From Sphingomonadaceae bacterium (GTDB lineage Bacteria > Pseudomonadota > Alphaproteobacteria > Sphingomonadales > Sphingomonadaceae): a stretch of DNA of 64,000 bases. The DNA lies in assembly GCA_027533105.1 (NCBI GenBank), contig JAPZTW010000006.1, positions 62,001 through 126,000 on the forward strand, read 5' to 3'. This document shows, in pieces, positions 47,015 to 56,201 of the stretch. The notes beneath the pieces were generated by a model that saw only the letters and a list, made by a program, of their open reading frames with translations, had not been told where the DNA came from and ran no database searches. The translations under genes and the position numbers were made by a program. How positions within the stretch are numbered: position 1 is the stretch's first letter; each line of letters opens with the position of its first letter.

Positions 47015-49117
47015 GTGCTCGTGAAACACACTCTGCTCGGCGGAGCGCTGGCCGCTGTGCTGTCCCTCTCGCTGTCCTCGCCCCTCGCGGCTCAGGGCGC
47101 GCCGCAGGCCAAGCCCGAAATCGTGGTCAAGGGCATCAAGGGTCGGGTGCCGACCGAAGTATTCGGCAAGCGCCCCATGATGCGCGGTCCGCAGATTTCG
47201 CCCGATGGCACCAAGATTGCGGTGATGATGAGCCGCAACGGGATCGACAATCTTGGCATCATCGACCTGACCAAGCCCGGCAGCCCGCCGAAGTTCTTCG
47301 CCCGGGCCGAGGAGTTCCGCGAAGCCGGTGACCGCACGATCGGCACCTGGTCCTGGGTTGGCAACCGCACGGTGCTTTTCACCGTGCTCTCGCGCGAAAT
47401 CATCTTCGGTCAGCGTTCGGACCTGCGCCGCCTGGTGGCGTACGATCTGGAATCCGGTGCAATCACCCCGCTGGCCTGGGAAGGCACGACCGGCGATGGC
47501 GGCGTGATCCTGCACCGCGACCACGCGAAGGAAACGATCCTGCTGCAGCGTTCGTCCTTCCGTAACGAACAGAACGAGTTCCGGCCCGAAGTGATCTCGG
47601 TCGATGTGCGGACCGGCAAGTTTTCCACCGTGCAGCGTCCGAACGTCTTCGTCCGCAGCTGGGTGGCAGATGGCAATGGCGTGATCCGCGCCGGGGTGGG
47701 CAACAGCGATGACGGCAAGGTGCGCCTGATGTACCGCGCCAATGCCAGCGAACAGTTCCGCACGATTTCCAACGAGAAGGATGCCACCTTTACCGGCACC
47801 CAGGTCGTCCCGGATATCTTCACCAGCGATCCCAATGTTGCCTATGCCACCAGCAACCGCGACAACTATCGCAGGGTCTACCGGATCGATCTCAACACCC
47901 TGCAGCCGATCGGCAAGCCGATCTACGAAGTGCCCGGCCACGATGTCGATGATCTGATCCGCGACAAGAGCGGTTCGCGGCTCTTGGGTGTGCGCTACAC
48001 CACCAACAAGCCCTATGTCCGCTGGTACGATGAGCGTCTTCGCGCAATCCAGGGTTTCTTCGACGAGGATTTCGGCAAGGGTAACGCTCAGCTGATCTCG
48101 GCCAATGACGACTATACCAAGCTGGTGATGTTCATCGCCAAGCCGTCCGAACCGGGCACCTATTACGTCTATGACACCGAGAGCGGCAACCTGTCGGTCC
48201 TTGGGCATTTCCATCCCGAGCTCAAGGATGCCGACATGAACCCGACCGAGACCATCCGGTACAAGGCATCCGACGGGATGGAAATCCCGGCCGTGGTCAC
48301 CTATCCGCGCCACCGCCCGCATCGCAAGAACCTGCCGGTCATCGTCATGCCGCATGGCGGCCCCTTCGGCGTGCGCGACGAGGAAGGCTTCGGCTTCTTC
48401 CCCTGGCACCAGGCGATGGCCGAACTGGGCTATGTCGTGATCCAGCCAAACTACCGCGGGTCGGGCGGCTATGGCCGCGAATTCGTGATGGAAGGACGCA
48501 AGCCCAACGGTTACGGCCAGCGGATGCAGGACGATCTCAACGACGCCCTGACCTGGTTTGGCCAGACCGGGCTGATCGATCCCAAGCGCGCCTGCATCAT
48601 GGGCTGGTCCTATGGCGGCTATGCCACGGCCCGCGGCGCCCAGCGCGATCCGGGCCTGTGGAAATGCGCGATTGCCGGCGCCGGGGTCTATGATTTCCCG
48701 ATGATGAAGGCCTTTGACCAGAGTACCTTTGGCAGCTTCGGGGCCAGCTTCCAGGCCACGGCTGACAACCTGGTGGCGATCTCTTCGGCCCGCAACACCG
48801 ATGGCCCCTGGTCGCCGATCCTGATTGTTGCCGGCCTGCGCGACGCGCGTATCCCGATCGAACAGTCGCGCACGCTGGTCTCGCGCCTCAAGGGATCGGG
48901 CAAGAAGGAAGGCGTTGACTTCCGCTATGTCGAGCAGCCCAAGGGCACGCACAACCTGCCCTATGAAGACGTCCACATCGAATGGCTGGTCGAAGCCGAG
49001 CGCTGGGCCGAACGGTTCAATCCGGCCTTTGTCCCGACCGATGTCGACTATGCCAGGAAACCGGCTGTCGATCCGCGGTTCCAGACTGCCGCAGCAACCG
49101 CCCCGGCAGCGATGTAG
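47015..49117 (+). CDS. Secreted S9 family (prolyl oligopeptidase-like) peptidase
   Basis: A 700 aa exported serine peptidase. The signal peptide is HTLLGGALAAVLSLSLSSPLAAQ. The N-terminal two thirds form a propeller and the C-terminal domain is an alpha/beta hydrolase: VMPHGGPFGVRDEEG (oxyanion), CIMGWSYGGYATARG (catalytic Ser), VAGLRDARIPIEQ (Asp) and PKGTHNLPYED (His). The start is uncertain among in-frame TTG 47009, GTG 47015 and GTG 47021; 47015 has GGAGG 8 bases upstream. Substrate is unknown. Confidence 0.87.
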   Translation: MLVKHTLLGGALAAVLSLSLSSPLAAQGAPQAKPEIVVKGIKGRVPTEVFGKRPMMRGPQISPDGTKIAVMMSRNGIDNLGIIDLTKPGSPPKFFARAEEFREAGDRTIGTWSWVGNRTVLFTVLSREIIFGQRSDLRRLVAYDLESGAITPLAWEGTTGDGGVILHRDHAKETILLQRSSFRNEQNEFRPEVISVDVRTGKFSTVQRPNVFVRSWVADGNGVIRAGVGNSDDGKVRLMYRANASEQFRTISNEKDATFTGTQVVPDIFTSDPNVAYATSNRDNYRRVYRIDLNTLQPIGKPIYEVPGHDVDDLIRDKSGSRLLGVRYTTNKPYVRWYDERLRAIQGFFDEDFGKGNAQLISANDDYTKLVMFIAKPSEPGTYYVYDTESGNLSVLGHFHPELKDADMNPTETIRYKASDGMEIPAVVTYPRHRPHRKNLPVIVMPHGGPFGVRDEEGFGFFPWHQAMAELGYVVIQPNYRGSGGYGREFVMEGRKPNGYGQRMQDDLNDALTWFGQTGLIDPKRACIMGWSYGGYATARGAQRDPGLWKCAIAGAGVYDFPMMKAFDQSTFGSFGASFQATADNLVAISSARNTDGPWSPILIVAGLRDARIPIEQSRTLVSRLKGSGKKEGVDFRYVEQPKGTHNLPYEDVHIEWLVEAERWAERFNPAFVPTDVDYARKPAVDPRFQTAAATAPAAM

Positions 49118-49156
49118 GTTGGCGTTACGTTAGCCAATCCTTTGTAATTCAAGGTT

Positions 49157-49204
49157 AAACCCCCGGTTACGGCGATTTCCCGTCGCGCAAAACCGGGGGT
49201 TTTT
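49157..49204 (+). terminator. Rho-independent terminator after the S9 peptidase
   Basis: AAACCCCCGGTT pairs with AACCGGGGGTTT and runs into TTTTT; a smaller GCGA/TCGC stem sits in the loop. It ends just before the TTG start of the next gene. Confidence 0.8.
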
Positions 49205-49205
49205 C

Positions 49206-50380
49206 TTGACGAGCACGGCCGCACAGGTACCGCCTGCTGCATCACGGCCCGATGTCGTGCCTGTTGCCGTGCCCGGTACCCGGCTGATCGTAAGCGACTG
49301 GCGCAGCCTGGAGGCGCCCGAGTTGCGCCTCGCCTGGGATGGGCTGGCGCGCAGGGCGAGCGAGCCCAACCCGTTCTTCGAAAGCTGGTACCTGCTGCCC
49401 GCACTGCGGGCGTTCGATCCCGCCGGCGCGGTCAAGATCCTGCGATTCGAGCGCGATGGCGTACTGGCCGGCCTCGTTCCGCTGCATCGGGCTTCCCGCT
49501 ATTACGGTCGCCTGCTCCCGCATTGGAGCGTGTGGTTGCACGGCAACGCTTTCCTCGGCGCGCCGTTGGTCGAACAAGGCGCGGAACCAGGCTTCTGGAC
49601 CGCGCTGACGAAGTGGCTTGACCGGCAGGGCGGAACGGGCCTTTTCCTGCACTTGCCGCACCTGCCCACCAATGGCCCCTTGTGCCGCGCCCTGGCCGGG
49701 ATCGCGGCAGCACAAGACCGCCCGCTCGGCCTGGTCTATCGCGAGGAGCGTGCCATGCTGGCCTCTCCGCTTTCGCCCGACGCTCATCTGGAAGCCAGCC
49801 TCAGCGGCAAGAAGCGCAAGGAACTGCGCCGCCAGTTCAACCGCCTTAGCGAACTGGGCGAACTGAGGGTCGAGCGTCGTCGCGACGATCGCGACCTGTC
49901 CGGCTGGATCGACCAGTTCCTGGCGCTGGAACATTCGGGATGGAAGGGAGGGGCCGGATCGGCCCTCGCCTCGCACCAGGCCACCACGCATTTGTTCCGC
50001 GAGGCGCTGCATGGCGCCGCAGCGCGCGGACGGCTGGAACGACTGACCCTGTGGCTGGACGATGCGCCCATCGCCATGCTGGCCAGCTTCATCACGCCGC
50101 CGGGGGCGTTCTCCTACAAGACCGCCTTCGACGAGCGCTTTGCCCGCTTTCCCCCGGCGTCCTGCTGCAACGCGAGAACCTGTCACTGCTAGACGATCCG
50201 CAGGTAGACTGGTGCGACAGCTGTGCCGCCGCCGATCACCCCATGATCGACCATATCTGGCGCGAACGCCGCGCCATCGGCCGCTATTCGCTGGGCCTGG
50301 GTGGCCCGGTGCGGCGCGGCCTGTTCAGGGTCCTGCTTCGGTTGGAACGGGGCGAGATTGTGACGGGAGCGGAGCCATGA
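49206..50380 (+). pseudogene. GNAT acetyltransferase (BcsL/CelD-like), one-base frameshift
   Basis: The first frame (49206-50192) encodes a BcsL/CelD-like GNAT domain: FFESWYLLPALRAF, LSGKKRKELRRQFNRLSELG and AMLASFITPPGAFSYKTAFDERFARF. It then runs into PPASCCNARTCHC and a stop. In the +1 frame the expected continuation appears: SPGVLLQRENLSLLDDPQVDW up to the TGA at 50380, which overlaps the next start (ATGA). The break is at the TTTCCCCC run (50148-50155), where one missing T would restore the frame. Either a recent inactivation or a sequencing error. The TTG start has no clear ribosome-binding site and sits directly after a terminator, so the true start is uncertain. Confidence 0.8.
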
Positions 50381-51216
50381 CCGTGTTCACCCAGGCCGCG
50401 CGGGCCACCTTTGCCGCGCATTACCCGGAAGTGGCGCACAAGCTGCCGCACACGCTCGGCCGCCACCCGCTGCTCGAGATCGAGGCGCTGGCGCAGCTGG
50501 CCGAAGCCCTGCCTCGCGCCTCGGTGGAATACAACCAGGCCGACCTGCCGATCGGGATCAGCGAAAAGCCCGATGTCCCCACGCTGTCGATCGGCGAGAC
50601 GATTCGCCGAATCGAGGAAAGCGGGAGCTGGGCGGCACTGAAGAACATCGAGCAGGTCCCCGCCTATGCCGCGCTGCTGGCTGATCTGCTGGCCGAAATC
50701 CAGCCGCAGATCGAAGCCAAGACCGGGCGAATGCTCAAGACCCAGGGCTTCATCTTCATCACCAGCCCCAACGGTGTCACGCCCTATCACTTCGATCCGG
50801 AACACAACATCCTGCTGCAGATCCGGGGCCGCAAGGTGATGACGCAGTTCCCCGCCGGGGACGCCAACTTCGCCCCTGACGAGGTCCACGAAACCTATCA
50901 CACCGGCGGCGGGCGCGAGCTGACCTGGCGCGATGAACTGTTGGCCGGGGGCACGGAGTTTCCGCTTGAGCCGGGCGAGGCCCTGTTCGTGCCGGTCATG
51001 GCTCCGCATTTCGTGCGGAACGGGCCGGAACCCTCGGTATCGCTGTCGATCACCTGGCGCTCGGAATGGTCCTTCGCCGAAGCCGATGCCCGGGCCTTCA
51101 ACAGCGTGCTGCGGCGCATCGGCATCCAGCCGCGCAGCACTGGGCGCTGGCCCCATGCCAACCGGGCCACGGCGCTGGGCTGGCGGGTGATCCGCAAACT
51201 GCGCGGCCAAGGGTAA
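50377..51216 (+). CDS. Cupin-like (JmjC/cupin_8-type) protein
   Basis: A 279 aa protein. FITSPNGVTPYHFDPEHNILLQIRG contains the HxD iron-binding pair of cupin_8/JmjC-type oxygenases, and PVMAPHFVRNG supplies the distal His. The N-terminal half has no recognised domain. The ATG overlaps the stop of the GNAT gene, and the two likely act together; hydroxylation of a peptide or protein is possible but not shown. Confidence 0.75.
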   Translation: MTVFTQAARATFAAHYPEVAHKLPHTLGRHPLLEIEALAQLAEALPRASVEYNQADLPIGISEKPDVPTLSIGETIRRIEESGSWAALKNIEQVPAYAALLADLLAEIQPQIEAKTGRMLKTQGFIFITSPNGVTPYHFDPEHNILLQIRGRKVMTQFPAGDANFAPDEVHETYHTGGGRELTWRDELLAGGTEFPLEPGEALFVPVMAPHFVRNGPEPSVSLSITWRSEWSFAEADARAFNSVLRRIGIQPRSTGRWPHANRATALGWRVIRKLRGQG

Positions 51217-51285
51217 GCGGCTGGGGTTAAGTGCGCATTTAAAACCGGATTGACGCCGCATCGCCTGCACCGCAAAGCGCGTGGC

Positions 51286-52179
51286 ATGGACGAACCCGAT
51301 ATCTCTCCCGAACGCCTCGTTTCCGGCCTGGTCCGGCTGCTGACCGTCGAACCCGATGGCGAAGACCACTTCTTCGGCCGCCGCAAGAAAGACGGCGTGG
51401 GTCGCGTGTTCGGCGGCGAAGTGATTGCCCAGGCCCTTAACGCAGCCCAGACCACCGTTGAGGATGACCGCGCGGCGCACTCGCTGCACGCCTATTTCCT
51501 GCGCGGCGGCAGCGAGGAACATCCCAGCGATTACCGGGTTGAGCGCGATTTCGATGGTGGTTCGTTTTCCAATCGCCGGGTCGTGGCCAGCCAGCAGGGC
51601 CGACCGATCCTGAACCTGACCGCCTCGTTCCAGAAGCACCAAGCCGGCCTGTCGCACCGCGATGCGCCAATGCCCGACGTGCCGCCGCCCGAGGAACTGG
51701 AACCGGAAGTCGATGTCCGCAGGCGCTATGCCGAACAGGCCCGGCCTGAGGCCCGCCACCATTTCCTTACCCCCCGGCCTGTCGAAATGCGCGCGGTCGA
51801 AGGGCGGCACTGGATGAACCCCCAGCCAGCCCCGCCGCGCTCGCATTCCTGGTTCAAGACCGTGGCCCCCCTGCCTGACGATCCGGCGATCCACCGCGCC
51901 ATCCTGGCCTATGCCAGCGACATGACCTTGCTGGGTACCTGTTCGCTACCTCACGGCCTGTCCTGGGCGCGCGGCGAAGTGGTCAGCGCGAGCCTCGACC
52001 ACGCGATCTGGTTCCACGACGATTTCCGCGCCGACGAGTGGCTGCTCTATGCCACCGACAGCCCGTGGAGCGATCGCGGGCGCGGCTTCAACCGGGGCCG
52101 GATCTTCACCCGCGACGGACGCCTGGTCGCCAGCGTGGCGCAGGAAGGGATGATCCGCAGGGTAACGCCGAAGCAATAG
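51286..52179 (+). CDS. tesB: Acyl-CoA thioesterase II (TesB-like)
   Basis: Hydrolyses acyl-CoA to fatty acid and CoA. The 297 aa double-hotdog protein shows GRVFGGEVIAQALNAAQTTV, HSLHAYFLRGGSEEHPSDYRVERDFDGGSFSNRRV (quoted in parts: HSLHAYFLRGG, DGGSFSNRRV) and the C-terminal ATDSPWSDRGRGFNRGRIFTRDG (part: SPWSDRGRGFNRG). MDEPDISPERL is taken as the start over an ATG-less upstream extension. Confidence 0.9.
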   Translation: MDEPDISPERLVSGLVRLLTVEPDGEDHFFGRRKKDGVGRVFGGEVIAQALNAAQTTVEDDRAAHSLHAYFLRGGSEEHPSDYRVERDFDGGSFSNRRVVASQQGRPILNLTASFQKHQAGLSHRDAPMPDVPPPEELEPEVDVRRRYAEQARPEARHHFLTPRPVEMRAVEGRHWMNPQPAPPRSHSWFKTVAPLPDDPAIHRAILAYASDMTLLGTCSLPHGLSWARGEVVSASLDHAIWFHDDFRADEWLLYATDSPWSDRGRGFNRGRIFTRDGRLVASVAQEGMIRRVTPKQ

Positions 52180-52211
52180 CGACAAGGATCGGGAGAGGGA
52201 GAACAAGGCCA

Positions 52212-53414
52212 ATGCGCAAGCGGACGATCATTCTGGGGGCGCTCACCCTGGCCCTGGCAGGTACGGGGGGCTGGTATGCCAGCCTCGACAAGGAAACCCG
52301 CGGCCTGCTCGCCGCCTTGCCGACCGACCGCGACGTGCTGATGTGGTCAATCGGCCAGCGCGATGCCGCCTTCCGGGCGATGGACCGCCTGCCGGTTCTG
52401 GCCAAGGCCACCACCATGGCTCCGGCAGCAAAGCCACTGCCCCTGCCCACCGGCAAGCCTTTGGTGATCCCGGGGATCGATGAATACCTCGCCAAGCAGC
52501 GCGCAGCGGGGATCGTGATCCTGCAGGACGGCAAGGTGCGGCTCGAGCGCTATGGCCTCGATTTCGGCGCGACCGGGCGCTGGACCAGTTTCTCGGTCGC
52601 CAAGTCGTTCACTTCCACCCTTGTCGGGGCAGCAATCCAGGATGGCTATATCAAGAGCCTGGATGACAAGGTCAGCCAGTATATTCCGGGCCTGCGCGGC
52701 TCGGCTTACGACGATGTTTCGGTGCGCCAGCTGCTGACCATGAGCTCCGGCGTGAAGTGGAACGAGGATTACGAAGACCCGAATGCCGATGTGGCCAAGT
52801 TCAACAATGCGAAGCCCGAAGCCGGGCTGGATGCAACGGTCAGCTATATGCGCAAGCTGCCCCGCGCCCACCCGCCGGGGCAGGTCTGGCATTACAACAC
52901 CGGCGAAACCAACCTGATCGGCGTGCTGGTTTCCTCGGCCACCAAGAAGCCACTGGCCCAGTATCTTCAGGAAAAGGTCTGGCAGCCCGCGGGGATGGAA
53001 GCACCCGGAACCTGGCTGCTCGGCCAGAGCGGGCACGAGATCGCCGGATGCTGCATCCAGGCCGCCACCCGCGATTTCGCGCGCTTTGGCCTGTTCGTGC
53101 TGGCCAACGGCAAGGTGGGCGATCAGCAGATCGTTCCGGCCGACTGGTTCGCCCAGGCGACCACCAAGCAAAAGGACATCGGCGATCCGGGCAAGGGCTA
53201 CGGCTTCCAGTGGTGGACCTATGACGATGGCGCAGTCGCCGCCCAGGGCATCTTCGGCCAGGGCATCTTCATCGATCCCAAGCGCAAGCTGGTGATCGCC
53301 AGCAACGCCAACTGGACCCGCGCCAGCTTGGGCCCGGAACCGGAAGCGCGCGAGGCCTTTTACAAGCAGGTCCAGGCGCTGATCGATGCCGAGGCAGCGG
53401 CACCGGGGCGTTGA
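52212..53414 (+). CDS. Serine hydrolase of the beta-lactamase/class C family
   Basis: A 400 aa protein with an N-terminal membrane anchor or signal (TIILGALTLALAGTGGWYA). The SxxK motif is FSVAKSFTST, the tyrosine motif WHYNTGETN (YxN-like) and a late GIFGQGIFID replaces the KTG box. These features are those of EstB/6-aminohexanoate-dimer hydrolase-like enzymes rather than true beta-lactamases. Its stop overlaps the next start (TTGA). Confidence 0.83.
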   Translation: MRKRTIILGALTLALAGTGGWYASLDKETRGLLAALPTDRDVLMWSIGQRDAAFRAMDRLPVLAKATTMAPAAKPLPLPTGKPLVIPGIDEYLAKQRAAGIVILQDGKVRLERYGLDFGATGRWTSFSVAKSFTSTLVGAAIQDGYIKSLDDKVSQYIPGLRGSAYDDVSVRQLLTMSSGVKWNEDYEDPNADVAKFNNAKPEAGLDATVSYMRKLPRAHPPGQVWHYNTGETNLIGVLVSSATKKPLAQYLQEKVWQPAGMEAPGTWLLGQSGHEIAGCCIQAATRDFARFGLFVLANGKVGDQQIVPADWFAQATTKQKDIGDPGKGYGFQWWTYDDGAVAAQGIFGQGIFIDPKRKLVIASNANWTRASLGPEPEAREAFYKQVQALIDAEAAAPGR

Positions 53415-54145
53415 CCGCAACATACGATACCATCGGAATCGACTACGCGCGCCTGCGCCTGCCCGATCCGCGCATCGCCGCGCGGATCGAGGCGGCGCTG
53501 GGTGATGCGCGGACCGTCCTGAACGTTGGCGCGGGGACCGGGTCCTATGAGCCGGTGGACCGGGCGGTAACGGCGCTGGAGCCATCGGCGGAGATGATCC
53601 GCCAGCGCCCGGTCGGAACCGCTCCGGCGGTGCAGGGAGTGGCCGAGGCCCTGCCCTTCCCCGATCAGTCCTTTGACGCCGCAATGGCGGTGCTGACCGT
53701 TCATCACTGGACCGACCAGCGCCGGGGCCTGGCAGAATTGCGGCGGGTGGCGCGCGGTTCGATCGTGATCCTGACCTATGACCCGGCATTCCGGGGGTTC
53801 TGGCTGGCCGATGACTATCTCCCGGCGCTGACCGCGCTCGACGAGGCCAAGATGCCGTCCCTCACTCTCTACCGCGAAGTGTTGGGCGACGTCAGGATCG
53901 AACCCGTGCCGATCCCGCACGATTGCCGCGATGGCTTCCTCTGCGCCTACTGGCGGCGACCGGCGGCCTATCTCGATCCGCGGTTGCGCGCCGCCATGTC
54001 GTCGTTCCACCTGATCGGTGACGTTTCAGAGCCGATCGCGCGGCTGGAAGCCGATCTGGCCAGTGGCACCTGGCAGGCCCGGCACGGCCATTTGCTGGAT
54101 CGCGAAGAGCTCGACCTTGGCTATCGCCTGGTCGTGGCGGGCTGA
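53411..54145 (+). CDS. Class I SAM-dependent methyltransferase
   Basis: A 244 aa protein starting with TTG that overlaps the preceding stop. TVLNVGAGTGSYEPVDR is motif I, VTALEPSAEMIRQRP motif II and LPFPDQSFDAAMAVLTVHHW motif IV, the UbiE/Coq5-type order. Substrate is unknown. Its stop directly abuts the convergent uvrC stop. Confidence 0.82.
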   Translation: MTATYDTIGIDYARLRLPDPRIAARIEAALGDARTVLNVGAGTGSYEPVDRAVTALEPSAEMIRQRPVGTAPAVQGVAEALPFPDQSFDAAMAVLTVHHWTDQRRGLAELRRVARGSIVILTYDPAFRGFWLADDYLPALTALDEAKMPSLTLYREVLGDVRIEPVPIPHDCRDGFLCAYWRRPAAYLDPRLRAAMSSFHLIGDVSEPIARLEADLASGTWQARHGHLLDREELDLGYRLVVAG

Positions 54146-56080
54146 CTAACCGCCTGGGTGGTAGAAGTCATAGACCGTTTGAGCCACCGCCGCGCTGACA
54201 CCCGGTGCCCGCTGCAGGTCCTCAAGGCTGGCCGCCCGCACCTTGCTGGCCGTGCCGAAGTGCAGCAGCAGCGCGCGCTTGCGGGTCGGGCCGATGCCGG
54301 GGATCTCGTCAAGCGGACTGGCGCTGATCGCGCGGCTGCGCTTCTCGCGGTGCGCACCGATGGCAAAGCGATGCACCTCGTCGCGCAGCCGCTGAAGGTG
54401 GAACAGCAGCGGCGAGTTGACCGGCAGCATCTTCTCCCGCCCGTCGGGGAAGTGGAACACTTCGCGCCCCTCGCGCCCGTGATGCGGCCCCTTGGCAATG
54501 GCGATCAGGGGCACGTCCTCGATCCCCAGCTCCTCCAGGGTATCGCGCGCGGCACTCATCTGGCCCTTGCCGCCATCGATCAGCACCAGGTCAGGCCACA
54601 TCCCGCTGTCGCGGTCGGGGTCCTCGTCCTGGGCGCGGGCGAAGCGGCGTTGGAACACCTCGCGCATCATGGCGAAGTCATCGTTCGTCTGGGCCGTCTT
54701 GATGTTCCACTTGCGGTACTGGCCCTTCACGAACCCGTCCGGCCCCGCGACGATCATCGCCCCCAGCGCCTGGGCGCCCTGGATATGGCTGTTGTCGTAA
54801 ACCTCGATCCGCTGTGGCGGCTCGGGCAGTTCGAGGAATTCGGCGAGATCGCGGTTGAGCCGGGCCTTCGTGCCGCTTTCTGCCTGCCGCCGGTCAAGCG
54901 CCTCGATCGCATTGCGGCTGGCCTGCTCCATCAACCGCCGCCGGTCGCCGCGCTGGGGCACGGAAATCTCGACTTTGCCACCCGCCGCACCGGCCAGGGC
55001 CTCTGCCAATAGCTCTCCCTCTGGCAGGGCACGGTCGACCAGGATGAGCCGCGGTGGCGGCACTTCCTCATAGAACTGGGCCAGGAAGGCGGTCAGCACC
55101 TCGGCCTCGTCCAGCCCTTCGGTGTGGCCGGGGAAGAACGCCCGGTGCCCCCAGTTCTGCCCGCCACGAATGAAGAAGGCTTGGATCGCGAAGTGCCCGC
55201 CCTTGCAGGCCACGGCGAAGACATCGGCATTGCCGACCCCTTCGGCATTGACCGCCTGGCTGCCCTGGATGAAGGTCGCTGCCCGCAACCGGTCGCGCAG
55301 CATCGCCGCCCGCTCGAAATCGAGCGCCTCTGCCGCCTCGGCCATCTGACCTTCGAGCTTGCGCTGGACCGCGCTGGACCTGCCACCGAGGAAATCCTTC
55401 GCCTCCCCCACCAGTTCGGCATAGCCAGCCGCGTCGATCCGGCCGACGCAGGGCGCCGAACAGCGCTTGATCTGGTACAGCAGGCAGGGTCGATCGCGGC
55501 GGCTAAAAAAGCTGTCGGTGCAGGACCTTAACAGGAATAGTTTCTGCAGCGCATTAATCGTGGTGTTGACTGATCCGGCGCTGGCGAAGGGACCGTAATA
55601 GTTGCCCTTGGCCCTGCGCGCCCCACGATGCTTCATGATCCGCGGAAAGTCGTGATCGGCGCGCAGCAGGATGAAGGGAAAGCTTTTGTCATCCCGCAGC
55701 AGCACATTGTACGGCGGGCGATAGCGCTTGATCAGCTGCGCTTCGAGCAGCAGGGCCTCGGCTTCGGAATTGGTGGTGACGATCACCATCGACCGGGTCT
55801 GCGCCACCATCCGCTTCAGTCGCAGCGGCAGGCGGTCGACCTGGATGTAGTTGGCCACGCGGTTCTTCAGCGCCCGCGCCTTGCCCACGTACAGCACGTC
55901 GCCGCGCGCATCGAGCATGCGATAGACGCCGGGCTTGGGCTTCAGCGTCGTCTGGACCTCGCGGATCGCGGCGATGCCGGCTTCCAGGTCTGGCTGGCTG
56001 CCCTTGACCACATAGGTCGCCCGCTCCTCGTTGAAGCGTTCGGCGGCATTCGGTTGGTCGGGGCGTCCGGCGCGGGCCAT
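54146..56080 (-). CDS. uvrC: Excinuclease ABC subunit C
   Basis: Makes both incisions in nucleotide excision repair. The N-terminal GIY-YIG domain is seen in KPGVYRMLDARGDVLYVGKARALKNRVANY, followed by the Cys-rich LYQIKRCSAPCVGRID, a UVR motif, the RNase H-like domain (IEVYDNSHIQGAQALGAMIV, DLVLIDGGKGQ) and terminal helix-hairpin-helix (LDEIPGIGPTRKRALLLHFG). The ATG at 56080 gives 644 aa; the longer ORF-track start is unlikely. Confidence 0.94.
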   Translation of the reverse strand: MARAGRPDQPNAAERFNEERATYVVKGSQPDLEAGIAAIREVQTTLKPKPGVYRMLDARGDVLYVGKARALKNRVANYIQVDRLPLRLKRMVAQTRSMVIVTTNSEAEALLLEAQLIKRYRPPYNVLLRDDKSFPFILLRADHDFPRIMKHRGARRAKGNYYGPFASAGSVNTTINALQKLFLLRSCTDSFFSRRDRPCLLYQIKRCSAPCVGRIDAAGYAELVGEAKDFLGGRSSAVQRKLEGQMAEAAEALDFERAAMLRDRLRAATFIQGSQAVNAEGVGNADVFAVACKGGHFAIQAFFIRGGQNWGHRAFFPGHTEGLDEAEVLTAFLAQFYEEVPPPRLILVDRALPEGELLAEALAGAAGGKVEISVPQRGDRRRLMEQASRNAIEALDRRQAESGTKARLNRDLAEFLELPEPPQRIEVYDNSHIQGAQALGAMIVAGPDGFVKGQYRKWNIKTAQTNDDFAMMREVFQRRFARAQDEDPDRDSGMWPDLVLIDGGKGQMSAARDTLEELGIEDVPLIAIAKGPHHGREGREVFHFPDGREKMLPVNSPLLFHLQRLRDEVHRFAIGAHREKRSRAISASPLDEIPGIGPTRKRALLLHFGTASKVRAASLEDLQRAPGVSAAVAQTVYDFYHPGG

Positions 56081-56201
56081 GCGCCCCCAATAGGCACGAT
56101 GTGGGCAAGGCAAAAGGCCAATGTTGACGCAAGCCCTTGGTCTGTTAGGCTCCCCACCCAACGACAGGCCTATCTGGGCCGATTGCAGGAGGGGATCGGG
56201 T

